64,000 bases of DNA, taken from the NCBI GenBank assembly GCA_946811695.1, contig OX328127.1, positions 47,213,373 to 47,277,372 of the forward strand, given 5' to 3'. The number at the start of each line of letters is the position of its first letter. Positions within the stretch are counted from its first letter, which is position 1. Shown one piece after another: positions 45,584 through 58,300 of this stretch. The notes beneath the pieces were generated by a model. That model did not search any database. It saw nothing but the letters and a program-made list of their open reading frames with translations, and had not been told where the DNA came from. Source of the stretch: Gonocerus acuteangulatus. Taxonomy: Eukaryota; Arthropoda; Insecta; Hemiptera; Coreidae. A program made the position numbers and the translations under genes.

Positions 45584-46068
45584 AATTATATACATATATT
45601 AAGTAGTATATAAAGTACACTTTTTACAAGTATTTTGACGAGGGGAATCGAATAATTTTGAACTTGATATCTTCAGTCAATTGTAATTGGAAGGGAAAAC
45701 TGAACGTTTGAATTTGTTATCGAAAACGAGGGTATAACTTTTTTTCACATTGATTACGTTGACTCAATTTTATTTACACTTGGTAAAGAAGATGTATTAC
45801 AAAAAAAAAAAAAAAAAAGAATATCTTATCAACAGAAATGAGCTGTTTTACACTTTTCATATACTTTCTTATGTACCTACCAAATCACACTAGTTAGAAG
45901 CTTGATATTGAAACACACCATAATGACACAGTTTGTGCAAGACGCACATTTTTATCTGAAATATTGGCACTGAATATATATCACATTGGTTTACATTTAT
46001 GGTTTATCGAACATTCAGTACCACTGCGTGACATGCGGTTGCTACCGTGGTACGAAATTTGAGCACTA
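45580..46068. other. No recognised feature
   Basis: AT-rich, with A18 near 45800. Confidence 0.45.
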
Positions 46069-46345
46069 AGTAGAGCTGCTGACCGATATGCAAAACTTGT
46101 GAAGGAAGAAAAAACTTCCGTCGTACTACGTAGAAATATCAAGATGTACTAACCAAACAATCTTACGTATTTGGCAAGCCTGTTGAACTAACACCATAGT
46201 GAACAAACGGTCAGTAATGTTTACAGTTAAAAACCGGCTTTCTTTAAACGGAAGATCGCAACGTGAAGAAGTAGTAATAGCCAGGCTACGTATCGGCCAA
46301 AGCGTTGTTGCACATGAGTCTCTAATGACACTTATCTATCGAACA
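46069..46345 (+). pseudogene. Fossil of an I-like LINE: RNase H C-terminal region
   Basis: GCTGCTGACCGATATGCAAA reads AADRYAKLVKEE, the end of RNase H. Further on, from about 46250, GRSQREEVVIARLRIGQ followed by LMTL is the conserved block seen at 26865-27935. The linking region has lost frame. The CCHC motif is not recognisable. Confidence 0.75.
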
Positions 46346-47898
46346 TGAACCACGGGCATAACAACCAAATATATACTGACTGAGTGAGATTTATTACGGA
46401 ACCTAGATGTAGCATTTATCTTGGCAGTATTTTTTTAGAATGACATTCACCACATTGACTGAATACTCAAACACTTTTACAACACATAAAATAAAAACTA
46501 AATTAGATACCAAGCCAAATTTCTAATTAAAAATCTTAGTATATGATATATTCTTTTAAGAACAATGGTGAGCTAATGGAAAATTTTACATTGCTCTCAA
46601 CTAAAAGGTATTAAAAAATGTCAATCGCTAATGAAGAGTTGTATAAAATGAGTTATTTCCAACACGGGTTAGTTTTTTGAAGAAATTGACACCTCCCGTT
46701 TCTGAAAAATAAGTTTCAATTCAGGGAAAGTAAATTCAGTGAAAAGGAATATTGAGGAAAAAGAGAAAATCAGAAGCTGGTTGGAGTATAAAGTGAAGCC
46801 TTTACGAAAGGCAATAAAAGTTACTACTCCATTATACAACACTCCTATCAGGCTATAAACCCAGAGGTGTATTGTTCTATACAACCACTCGCTATTTCCA
46901 ATATCTTACTTCCAAGGCACCTTTATGATTTATCTTAGGTGGCCTTTTAAGACCCATAAAGAAATCAGGGCTGCATTCGGTAGTATGGAAAACATCAATA
47001 TAGAACTTGGGGGTCTTTCATGAGGCTTTGAAGGCTGCTGATGTATTTACCGTATTTAAAGAGTTAAAATTAATGCATAGGCTATGAACGTAATTTAATA
47101 TTATGATGGCGACCCTTCTCTGCATTATTTTTCCATAATTTGTTAAGTAAATTTATGGGACACATTTGAAAGGAGCCTCCGATGAGCAGGAAAAAACCTG
47201 CCTCTTTCCCTATGGTAGTTTTCCCTCGTGCTATTTTCAGAAGTGAAAGTGGCCGAGAGGTTTCTGCTAGTGCCGGGAGTGAAACGGAGCGCAACGAAGA
47301 CAGCCCCTTCTGGCAGAAGCTCTCCGAGCTACAGGAACGGGATAACAGTGTTTGATCACAGAGTTATAATCAGGGCCTGAGTACTTCCTCCCAGGCCACG
47401 AAACATCCTCAAGGTTATCGGAAAGTCGCTGTGATTAACTACGTCAGAAACAATAATTGTTTCTCTTGGGACTCAAGTTTTGTTAATTCTCCGAAATAGA
47501 AGAAAAGCGACAAAATGTTTTTGATTCTTTCAAATATTACTTTTTAATTACCATAGTTAACAATATCCGAGAGATAAAACAAACAACTATTGAATGATCT
47601 TTAATCAAAAGGAACAATAGAAAAGAAGTAGTACTGACGCCCTTAAATCAGATTACGAGACAGGACATGTGCACAATGAAATACACCACTGACTGTAAAA
47701 CACATACTTACTTAGTCAAAACTCAGACTCAAACAATATGTCAAACTACTTGGTGGTGAAAGCAAATAAAAAGTACACATATTGAAATATGAACTTGAAG
47801 AAAACAAACTTACCTAGGTAATTATAACACGAACATAAAACATACCATTAAATTATGGAGGGCCATTGACGTCATTTACACCCTACATTGCTGAGAGA
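46346..47898. other. No recognised feature
   Basis: Frames of 70-72 codons on the minus strand lack motifs. A more GC-balanced patch lies at 47180-47420. The last ~50 bp may be the upstream part of the Tc1 fossil. Confidence 0.45.
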
Positions 47899-48075
47899 TT
47901 TGTGTTAATGGACGAGAATGCCAGACCACACCGATCACGAAAGGTGAATGAGTACCTTGGTTGGAATTGAGCGCCTGGTGTGGCCACCTCGGAGTCCTGA
48001 CTTAAACTTAATGGAACATGTTTAAAATAGAAGAGTGAGAAAAAAGGAATCGTTCCCGAGGTAGCTGTTCTCGAG
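47899..48075 (+). pseudogene. Tc1/mariner-type transposase fossil
   Basis: From 47899 the frame reads FVLMDENARPHRSRKVNEYL, the second catalytic Asp region of Tc1-type transposases. After a frameshift near 47965 it reads IERLVWPPRSPDLNLMEHV, the third catalytic (Glu) region, where the W expected next is a stop. About 33 residues separate the D and E, as expected for DD34E. The N-terminal DNA-binding part was not found and inverted termini were not identified. Clearly dead. Confidence 0.85.
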
Positions 48076-49327
48076 GAGTAGGGTAACATATGTCTGGTCA
48101 CTAGACAAAATCAATTCAAATAAATGGAAAGACTTAAAAGGTATCTAATTTTCGCCAGGGGTGGAAATACCCGTTATTGACTTTAAAGAATGTGCTCAAC
48201 TGTGAATATCACATTGGATAACATATTTCATATACACAACTATTTTATGATACAGTGAAGTTATGTTGTAATTGAAATATGAAATTTTATCAGCTCATAT
48301 AATATAAGTAAATCTAATCATTTCACATGGATACACGTAATGTGAGTGCTTTTGTAATCCCATTACTCATTCCTGCGAAAGACATTTTCTGTTACATACT
48401 GTTAAAGATGACGCTATACGTTTCAAATCGGTAGTTAGTTCAGATCTTGATAACAATTAAACAATCATTAAGCAATCTTCTAATACTGATAAAAATGCTT
48501 GCTTACACGGCACGAGTTTATCGCTTATCATGAAATTATTTACAAAGCACAGAGCCTTTGTAAATAATTTGTTGTATGCCTCAAGTCCATATATTGTTAA
48601 GATTCTTCATGTAAATAAGTCGTTTGTTATTAAGTAGATGATCTGGTCATCGATCAAATAAATCAGTATTCAACATAAGAAAATAATGTACCAAATTATA
48701 TCTTTTTCGTCCTTATGTGATTAAATTATTTTGTGGATAAATGTAGAAATGAGTAATAAATCATATTTTGAGTTACCTCGAGAGCATTTCCGTAATAAAT
48801 ATCTATATTATAATTTTATTATATCATAAAAGCTTGAACAAATACACTGGTCTCAACACTTATTAAAATCCATCCCGTGATAATAAAATCAAATTAAATG
48901 TAATGCATTACTCGATGGACTAAATATATTCAGAAGCTGAAATAAATGTCCCTGAAAGGCCTCTTTATGAACGTTAGCCAACATACAAACATATTTAATA
49001 TGAAGTAAATGTTGTTTCCGTTTTTGTAAAATCGCATCAAAATGTTTTGTGTCGTTTTCTGTACTCCAATATTATGCATTACATCGCATTCCACTCACCA
49101 AAAATGGTATTAATACCTTTCTCGAGCAAATTTACATAGTTGAACATTTTTTATTGTCATTTAGATGCTTTGCTAATATAGTGATTAGCATTCTACTAAA
49201 TGACATGATGCCTGCCTTATTATTGTATTTGGTATTTTATATTTATCATACTAAAGCTAAATTCAAATAATAACACCTGCAATCTTAGATGGCTTACTAT
49301 AAATAATAATAATAATAAATATATATA
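48076..49327. other. No recognised feature
   Basis: AT-rich spacer; the 73-codon frame at 49049-49270 has no motif. Confidence 0.5.
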
Positions 49328-49330
49328 TAT

Positions 49331-49365
<35 letters not shown>

Positions 49366-49495
49366 TGGGCTATCTACAGTTTGCCAACCTTATATAATGC
49401 CAAAACAATGTGTACCATCACCTATTCAGATACTGTCAAGTCCTGAAGTAGCTTAACTTCGGGGTATTCAACGTTGCGTAGTTCATACAGACAAC
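49328..49495 (-). mobile_element. Degraded 5S-derived SINE next to (GT)n
   Basis: (GT)n at 49332-49363 is followed by the complement of a 5S SINE. On the minus strand, TACTTCAGGACTTGACAGTA and TGAATAGGTGATGG correspond to the 5S C-box side, GCATTATATAAGGTTGGC to the junction, and ACTGTAGATAGCCC to the core. CCCCGAAGTTAAGC retains the 5S A-box region. The tail and poly(A) are gone. This is the oldest of the three 5S SINE copies. Confidence 0.7.
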
Positions 49496-50753
49496 AAATT
49501 CTGAAGAATTACTTCTAGTCTACCTAGAATCTCGGTAGGCATTGCGCAGGAAGGAGGCTAAACAGAGCTGTCCCTTGCCCAGTTTATGGTCGGAGATAGC
49601 CGTTGATCTAAAAATTCCATGCGCACTTAAAGCAAGATAAGGACAGAGTGACTGGCGCCACGCGCATCATTATCAGCATCCTCTCCCCTTGTTGTGCCAT
49701 CTAATTCCCCCCCCCCAAGTATTGTCTGAGAGAAATGGATAATCTCGAAAAATCCACTTTTGTACAATCAGTAATAAATCTAAATTTAGCATGAGCTTCT
49801 CCTGTCTCCCAGTAAGAGGCTAATTCAGGCCTTTTCAGATTTTTCATCATTTTTTTTTTTTAATTTTGGGTAACTTCCTCATTTACGAAGGGCAAAAGTA
49901 GACTAAGAATGTGAATTTTTGCTACTTTTAGATAACAACGTATTAACAAAAAATTATTATGTGCACAGACATTAGCAGTTTTTGAATGTTCTTATATGTT
50001 GCTAATTATCTCGGAAACGGTCGAGAAATTGTAGATTGGTTTTATTTTACGAAAATAAATCATGAGTTGCTATTTTTTGATTGCCAGATCATAACAGGAG
50101 TAAGCAATTTATAGAAAACATTAACGAATAATAATCTTAATAGAATGCATTAAATTTAAACCTTTTGTATAAATTATATAGCATATAAAACAACAATAAT
50201 TCATAATTACAATAAAGGCAGAAAAATAAACGTTATACCTCTCAGATAGATTAAACAGCAATTATAAAAAAGAAAAACGAATAAACAAACAATAGATAAA
50301 TATTAGACGGGACCTAATGTAAACTAATACTGTAAACATCTCAAAGTATTTGATGAGAAATTCATAATCACTGGATTACCTGAAGTTTCATTCCAGTAAC
50401 GTAATTCTTTTTTTGACATACCTGTAACAAAAAAATTGAAAATAAGCATATTTCAAATACAAAATGAAAATCGATTTAAAAATGAAAATCAATGTAGGTT
50501 GAATAATTTATTGAAATGATTCATTTTTCGAATATAAAAAATAGTTTCTATTATTTCTTTGTCAATTTTGTAATACACAATCTAGGCACACGGTTAGTTT
50601 ATATTTTTAGTTTATATAATTAGTTAGTTTATATAATTAGTTTATATTTTTTTTTTTTACAAGTTTCGGACTATGCACACTGTGTGTATATTACACTAAG
50701 TAATAGAGCCGATTATTACCCTCTCATAACTTTGACTCAGTTAATGACAAACT
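49496..50753. other. No recognised feature
   Basis: Includes C9 near 49708 and homopolymers only. Confidence 0.45.
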
Positions 50754-50961
50754 AAACTCAGGTTTTTTTTCTCTCTCTTTTTAAACGGAGCATCGACAAA
50801 TCTGGGCCATTAGCGCCGACATCCAGGGTGCAGCGAGGAGTTTTCTCAACGACCCCTGAGAAAATTCCTGCCGGCACGCCGTTGGGGTTCGAACCCACCA
50901 TCCCCCGCTTATGAATCTAAGGCGCTAGCCACTAGACCACGGGAGACTCCTATACTCAGGT
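50754..50961 (-). mobile_element. tRNA-derived SINE, family 1, with short TSD
   Basis: Minus strand: GAGTCTCCCGTGGTCTAGTG, B box GGTTCGAACCCC, body AGAAAACTCCTCGCTGCACC, and tail GGCGCTAATGGCCCAGATTT...GATGCTCCGTTT. The poly(A) is short and interrupted (T/C run at 50762-50790). ACTCAGGT flanks both sides (50756-50763 and 50954-50961). Confidence 0.85.
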
Positions 50962-53839
50962 ATTATAATAATAGATGTTAGTAAAATTGGAAAGTTTCGT
51001 AATTCTACAATGAAGCGTTTCTGTGATATATGCAATAGAAAATCGGAATTCATACGGCTCACTGACTCGCTCCTGAAAATTATCAAGCACTTTCCGAAAA
51101 GCTAGAGACTTGAAACTTTGCAGAATGATAGTCATTAGGGTGTTATTAAAGGAAAAAATTTAATAGTCTTGAAAAGTTGTGTTTGACTTCGTTCCCAGAG
51201 GCGGAGTTCCCGTTTTGTACTTGTTGTTCCTTCGGAAACCCTTCATTTCTTCCAATTCATTCTCCAATCAATGAGGGAATCAAATGATTCGTCTCGGTAA
51301 GGAGAACCTAAAACTAAGGGGAAACCCCCGATAATACAGAAAAGTTGAGTTGGGGCTTTTCCCCAGGTCTTTTCGTATACAAGCAAAAATGCCGGACTAA
51401 CAGCTGGAAGAACTACCAAGCGCCATGTCCCCCCGTCATCCTTCTCAAGCCAAACGTCGACGGCGCTTCAATAAAATTCACTTACAAAAAGTATTGATAT
51501 CCTCCAAAAAACTAATGTTAAAAGGAAGAGGCCAAGTTCCAGGCTCCTCCCAAAATGGCCATCAAAGTTGTATCATAGTATGGAGCCAAGTTTTAGGCCC
51601 TTAACCTGGCCAGTTTTCATTAAACGGTGCCTATTTTAACTTACTTAGAGTTCATACAAACCCGATAGTTTTAAGTCATCAACGAGTTTATAATAACCCT
51701 GAATCGTTAACAAAAACGACAGAAATTCTATAATTAGTTAGATCGTCATAGTGGCCATCATTTGAGAGAAACTGACCAAGTTCCAAATAATTGAGAGGGT
51801 GTATTTCTATTGTTAAAATTCTGCTTGGAATACAATTTCAATCAATATAAACCAAACCCCCTAAAAGATCCACAAAAATAATATTTTTTTGTATAGCTGT
51901 TTCAAAATCTTAACTCCGGTGCTCAAGGAACGGTAACAAAATGAGCGAAAACCCAATCATGCGATTATGTGGACCTCTTGTGCACTCATAATGAACTATT
52001 GCTCTTGGGAATCTATACAACATTATGGACATTTTTGGAGCATTTTGCTGTTTGGAATTTTTTTATTAGTTTTGTTTTTTATAGGAATATCATCAATAAG
52101 TATTGCTTATTAGGTCAGAACACGGGTCTGGAAAAAGAAAATCATTTTAAACAGAAATACTTTTAATATTTTTTCTTGTTTTATAGCTTTCTGACTCAAA
52201 AAAACGACGTCCTCTGTCTGATCCTTCATTATCTTGAAGAATGAGATTAAGTACTCTACTTAACGCCCCTCCTTCATGATGCACATACGACAATGAGATT
52301 AGAGTACGTGCAGCAAGTAAGCATGGCTGAAGAGAGTATGACAAATTCTTAGTCTTAGCGTATCTACCTAAAACCCTTTCACTCAATGGACAACATAACT
52401 AATTTAACCACCATAGCATAAAACATTTAAAGCTTACTTAGTCCACAAGTGGATTTAAACTAAAGAAAATTTGAGGTAAATATTAAATTATTAATTTTGA
52501 AATAATGTCAATTTTAAACGGACTCCTTCAACTACTAACCCGCATACGAAATAAAGAGAAATAATGACCATTAACTTGTCAAGGATTCACAATCAATGCC
52601 AATCTAAAGTCTGTGATAAGTAACCAAAGAAAATTGCTGAAAATTCGGGGGGAGACTTTGCAAATAATTAATAAAAGGAGATATATTGAAAGAGGAAATA
52701 AGTTGATGCTGAAGATATATCTTCTGTGTTATTTTCTGATCTAATACTCTTATAAATGATGCAGTATAGTCGGCTTCTTCGGGATTTTAATGTAATTTCA
52801 ATTTATTTATTAATATAATTTTTATGTTGTGCCCAGTTGTGGGAAACGATAGCCTATAGTGTAAAATAGGAACACATTTCCCATTTTGTTTCTTGGTCTC
52901 ATTGCCTCAATTGTTGGATAAGAGCTCAAAAAGGTTAATCTACGTTTACCCATCATTCTTCTCCCCATCATTCTTTTCCTTACAAAATGTCTCCCAGATC
53001 AATCAGAACTTAAAGAAGATAACATATTGTCGAGCCGATTCTTCCCCGAAGGTACTCATCCTTTTCCTGGTGAAAAACTTAAATACCTTCATTAATCTAC
53101 CTGATCCTTGTTTATCTTCAAAGTAGAGATTTGTTCTCCAATTATTCCAGTTTACCTCACAATCGTCATAATTTTCGTCCAACTATTGCCATAAGGAAAT
53201 AAAGTTTTAACACCAAATAAGCACTTTTTTGTTTTCAATTTAATTGTGAATTGCCATGGTCTATCTTTCTCGCCTGCAGTTTAGCATTAAAAATTCTCCA
53301 GTACACGAAAAAAATATTCACAGCGATATTTTTATCTTTATTTGGGGCTCCAATTAAAGCAATGAAATTCCAGTGGCCTATCAGGCTGACATCTCGCGCA
53401 TTAGGAGATTGTATAAGGCCAGAAAAGCTGGCGTGAGGTTAGACCAATTTAGTCAGGTCTGTTTTCTCGTCTCTCTTTGAAAGCTGAGATGCTTCATTAA
53501 ATCTTTTGACTGATTAATACGACGTTTTTAACCTGTAGATATTAGTTTGTGATTTTATTAGATTAGTTATTATTCAATAAATGTTATTTATTTAATTGCT
53601 AAATTCTTTTAAACTGCAAAAAAAACTGTTCAGAAGTATTTATAGTGAATTTCATGCTATTTATGTTTATTTTAGTAGTTAAAGCAGTTTCTACGTAACG
53701 GTATCATTGCTTCTGATTTGAGGGAGTTCTGATAGCGGCTATCGTTTCTTATTGCCAGTAAAATCTAACACATTCCTTATGACAAAATGTCTATAAAAGT
53801 GTACCAAAAAACCTTAAGGGGTATAAGACAAGATTTCTG
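50962..53839. other. No recognised feature in ~2.9 kb
   Basis: Several more GC-balanced stretches (51180-51480) and motif-free frames of 61-79 codons (51969-52166, 52147-52386, 52893-53126, 53251-53436). Some of this may be old transposon sequence that I cannot assign. Confidence 0.4.
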
Positions 53840-54833
53840 AAGGCAGATTTGGCATGTTAACGAACTTATATAGTTCTATTATTATACAGGGTGTCCCACA
53901 TTGAGATGTCATAACTTTAAGGATTTATTATGCACCTCATTTGTAGTTCAGGGACGCAGAAATGAGCGTCCTATCTCAACATGTAGCAGAGATATTCAAA
54001 CTTTTGTCTATTTTCAAAACTATTGGGTTTTCTTATGAAAAACTGTGTTTTCCGGATTTCTGGTCTATGTATCGTAAGTGTTCTTCTGTTATCTTTCACA
54101 CTTTCCTAAGTGTCCCCTAATCCTTAATCAGAGCAAAAAGTGTGAGTACCTAATGTTGGAAGGATTGGACATCACCATATTCGCGTGAAATTAAATAATG
54201 TATTCGTTATGGCTTCTTCAAGCTACAGCAAATGTATTGGTTTTGACTTAGAAATCAGAAAAAATAGACTTAAATAATTTTTGTTTTTGAAACAACAGGG
54301 TACCATTTTAAAGCTTATTAAATAAGTCAACTTTTGAGGCGGAGGCAAACCGCTAAGTCTACAAATAGCTGATTGAGAAAATATTGAATGTGTGAAAAAA
54401 ATCCTAATAACAATAGTTCACATCTATATGGCTCTTAATGTAGCTCCTAATTAACACGACAACATTTCAATAACTGGTGTTTCTTATTGGAAATTTAATG
54501 TAGATTCTAAAAATGTGGTTGTCATTTACGATACATAGACCAGAAATCCTGGAAACACTGTTTTTCATAAGAAAACCCAATAGTTTTGAAAATAGGCAAA
54601 AGTTTGAATAGATCTGCTACATGCTGAGATAGGATGCACATTTCTGCGTCCCTGAACTACAAATGAGGTGCAGAATAAACCCCTAAAGTTATGACATCTC
54701 AATGTGGGACACCCTGTATATGCACCAAGTTTCATCAAACTATGCCCCTTTTTGTAGACGGTATAACGAGATTATACATGTATATTTACTGATTGCGTCA
54801 TTAGATCAACGCCATAAGCGGGTTTTCCCACCT

Positions 54834-54835
<2 letters not shown>
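53840..54835 (+). repeat. Diverged family A copy split by a fold-back element
   Basis: GCAGATTTGGCATGTTAACG (about 53844-53863) before the insertion and ACCAAGTTTCATCAAACTAT (54724 on), then CGCCATAAGCGGGTTTTCCC after it, are consecutive pieces of family A in plus orientation. They confirm where 53887-54716 inserted. Confidence 0.6.
53887..54716. mobile_element. 830-bp fold-back element with CAGGGTGTCCCA ends
   Basis: Arms 53887-54077 and 54526-54716 (about 191 bp) are reverse complements with roughly 90% identity, beginning CAGGGTGTCCCACATTGAG. TATA lies on both sides, consistent with a TA or TATA duplication. The ~450-bp centre has no frame above 60 codons. Non-autonomous DNA transposon; a Tc1/mariner relation is suggested only by the TA target. 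Confidence 0.8.

Positions 54836-54872
<37 letters not shown>
54836..54872. repeat. (GA)n microsatellite
   Basis: About 18 GA units. Confidence 0.95.
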
Positions 54873-54874
<2 letters not shown>

Positions 54875-55384
54875 TAATCATTGATAGTGACGTAAAAAAA
54901 TGGCTGGACTGAAATCTGCAGAAATAGGAGATCTACAATGGAAATGAAAATATTTCAGTACATTTATGTTAGTACGTATTTCATAGAAATTGCTGGAGAA
55001 TAATTGTTCAAAATGCTGACGACAGAATACAATGCAGAAAACATAAAACCTCAAAGACAGATAAAAACCACAGAGTAAGGTACTTATTTTGCCTATGATG
55101 AGTTCCAAATTGCAGTTAGTAGTTCCAGTACTCGGTACAATGGGAACTTGGAGAGGGACTAATCATGGCAGATCATACTTCACCTTGAAATTCGCAAGAA
55201 TAGACTGAGCAATTCTAATGAAAGACTACTCAGGAAAATGTCTATATTAAAGCATATTACGAGGAAAAGAGTAATTAAAATGCAGATCACAGTCTCAATT
55301 CTCTCAACTTGTCAGCACATTTACTGGGGAAAACAGCATAGAGAAACTGTAGCCTAGCTGGCAACTTACGTATAATGCACATAT
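54873..55384. other. No recognised feature
   Basis: Spacer; the 76-codon minus frame has no motif. Confidence 0.5.
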
Positions 55385-56110
55385 TCCGACTAGCAGGAAC
55401 TTAGTCATCTTAGCTTGTTCACATCTTATGGATACATTTATTTTGGTTACATACAGAGAAGATAAAGTAAAAGTATAAAAGACATTTTTGGATTTTCAAA
55501 CAGTTTCATAAATATTTTGAAAAGATTTGTGAAATCCTTCGTTGATTTGAAAAGCTTAGAATAGAAGCTCTTAATTTTTTTCTCTTCAATTGAACAAAAA
55601 CAAGACTTCCGAATCATTAAACACCGTTTACTACGACCGAGATGGTCCTATCTGTTTCGAAATATTTACGAGAATGTACGAGAAGCCAAAAATTGCTGAT
55701 GAAATAGAAAATTTCTTTATTAATACTTCATGTACTCCAAACGTAACCAAAATGAATTTCTCTTAGTTTTAATGAATCTTGAGAACAGTTATTCAATTCA
55801 GCATGGCAATACAAAAATTCCAGTTTTTCTCATCATTCTAAAAACAAAACAAAAAAAAAACGAAAACGATTAAATATCGCCTTAAACGAGTTTTCGCTCG
55901 TTTTTCCACGTCACACTACTTTTAAAAGTATACTTAGACGCCTACTAACGCATAACTTTAAGCATTACGATTTTATTTACCCGAATTTCCCAGGAAATAG
56001 TCAAAATTCCGATGAGCATATTCTGCTGGCCAACGAACTTAATCTTTTGTTATAGACAACGATTTATTTGTAAAAATGAACAATTTTAAATGCCCGAGTT
56101 AATTAGGATA
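55385..56110 (+). repeat. Old family A copy
   Basis: Starts TCCGACTAGCAGGAACTTAG then TCATCTTAGC. Later blocks CATAACTTTAAGCATTACGA, GAATTTCCCAGG and GCTGGCCAACGAACTTAATC correspond to the family A interior. The 3' hairpin end is missing. Confidence 0.6.
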
Positions 56111-56741
56111 AATTAAGCCAACAAGATTTGATCGAGGTTCGTGGAAGGTAATTTCTTTCGGGAGACCAGTTTTGTCATGTGATCCCCGGCCTTAGGCACG
56201 AAGGGAAACGAACAATATATGATTTGCCCCGCGGGCTGGAACCCGACTCGGCTAATGAAAGGGTTGGAGGTAGTTCCAGTAAATAATTTATCCATTTGTT
56301 CCCCAGCTGACGGTGCCTTGTCCCCCGAGTGTAAACCACAAGGAACGATGGTAGGCCAGAGGGACAGGTGGAAGGAGAAACGTACAAAAACTCGAAGCAG
56401 GCCCGCCTAATTACTCAGAGAAACCTGAGGTCTTCCAAGGGCCCGACTAGAGTTTCTGGAACACTTTTACCCAGGGAACACAGGTCGAAACGTTTACGAA
56501 GGATTTCTTACCGTCACAAGAACATAGGTTCAACAGGTTGAGACACATCTCTTGAAGCCCAACACCTACTGACCTTCGACATATACCTTGTACTTTCGTA
56601 TTGCAAATCAATTCATTGAAAAATCGCATACCTACATATTTATTGGTTTTCCGGTCATCAAGATATTCCAGAGCTGCACGAAATCAATACAACATTAAAA
56701 TTGGCATAGTAACGATTTATAAATTGAAATTCACAAATTAA
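56111..56741. other. No recognised feature
   Basis: GC-richer patch at 56160-56420. GGCCTTAGGCACG at about 56188 also occurs in SINE family 2, but no B box follows, so I do not call a SINE. Confidence 0.4.
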
Positions 56742-57233
56742 TTGACAAACATGGAAGCATGGTATAGGACGAGATATCCAACTTCTAATAAAAAATACAG
56801 TCACTATCAGTATACACCGAATTATCATAAGCCAAGAGAAGAAGTAGTAATAACACGCTTACGGATCGGACACATTATTCTTACCCACTCACACATAATG
56901 AAAAGAGAAGAGAACCAAATTTGCATATATGCAACACTACATTAACTATTAAACACTTAAAAACATCAATACGATTTTCGCCAAAATCTATATTCAGGAC
57001 GGCTAGTCTTTGGGAGCCTTCGTAAGCTAAAAGACAAAAAAGAAATGCAGAATTAATAAACAGAATAATTAAATCAATAAAGAAATATAAGAGATCTACA
57101 AATACAGATCGCTTATAAGAACATTTAACACAAATAAGTAACAGAACATTATAAACAGGTAAGGGAACATTAGTTTTTTCATAGAACTTAGTTCAGAGTA
57201 TGGAAAGATAATTTAAAAAAAAAAAAAAAAAAA
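56742..57233 (+). pseudogene. Fossil of an I-like LINE: RNase H C-terminus and 3' end
   Basis: The frame reads EAWYRTRYPTSNKKY, then KPREEVVITRLRIGHIILTH and REENQICI, the conserved block plus the first cysteine of the CCHC motif. It is interrupted after ATLH; a shifted frame then reads LTIKHLKTS. An A20 run at 57213-57233 may be its 3' tail. Relative to 26865-27935 it has lost everything upstream. Confidence 0.8.
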
Positions 57234-57698
<465 letters not shown>

Positions 57699-57800
57699 TT
57701 CAAATACAAATATAGTTTAAATTAATTAACATTGTATACAAAAATCTCTAAATTCCTCTTTGTAGTTGATATCAGAATTGGTAATAATTATTAATACTGA

Positions 57801-58167
57801 ATTAGGGGTCCCGGTGGCAGTGAATTTTAAGGTGTAAGCTCTCCGTGCCTAAAGTCGTATGTTCGATTCCCACTAGGGGTGATGAATTTTCTATCGAATT
57901 AAGATATGCTTTAGGTCACCCTCCCCAAAATTCTCCATAATGTATAATGAGTCATTAAAATTCAAATAAATAAATAATACATCATATGTATTATTTATTT
58001 ATTTGAATTTTAACGACTCATTATACATTATGCAGAATTTTGGGGAGGGTGACCTAAAGCATATCTTAATTCGATAGAAAATTCATCACCCCTAGTGGGA
58101 ATCGAACATACGACTTTAGGCACGGAGAGCTTACACCTTAAAATTCACTGCCACCGGGCCTCCTAAT
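57801..58167. repeat. 367-bp near-perfect palindrome of two family 2 SINE copies
   Basis: The constant coordinate sum is 115968, with only about four mismatches in arms of ~180 bp and a 3-bp centre (ATACAT-CAT-ATGTAT). Each arm carries CCCGGTGGCAGTG, B box GTTCGATTCCC, CACTAGGGGTGATG and AATAAATAAATAATAC, so two family 2 heads face outward and their A-rich tails meet. Shared private differences indicate an inverted duplication of one copy rather than two independent insertions. Confidence 0.9.
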
Positions 58168-58245
58168 TACAAATATAAAGTAGTAAAACTATTTATATTT
58201 ACAAATATTATAGTCTTCTGGTATTGACCGTGTCACAAACTTCTT

Positions 58246-58290
58246 TGCCGACTTTTCGCCAGTCACACTGCCAGCTTCCTCAGGGATTAG
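58246..58290 (-). ncRNA. Weak hammerhead-like motif 7
   Basis: On the minus strand: CTGAGGA (58277-58283), A, an imperfect GCTGGC/CTGGC stem, then GAAA (58254-58257) and AGTCGGC. Pairing is poor. Confidence 0.3.
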
Positions 58291-58300
58291 TCTGAGAATG

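Noticed and set aside
56186..56420. Family 2 SINE copy suggested by GGCCTTAGGCACG
   Set aside because: Only 13 bp match; no B box, core or tail.
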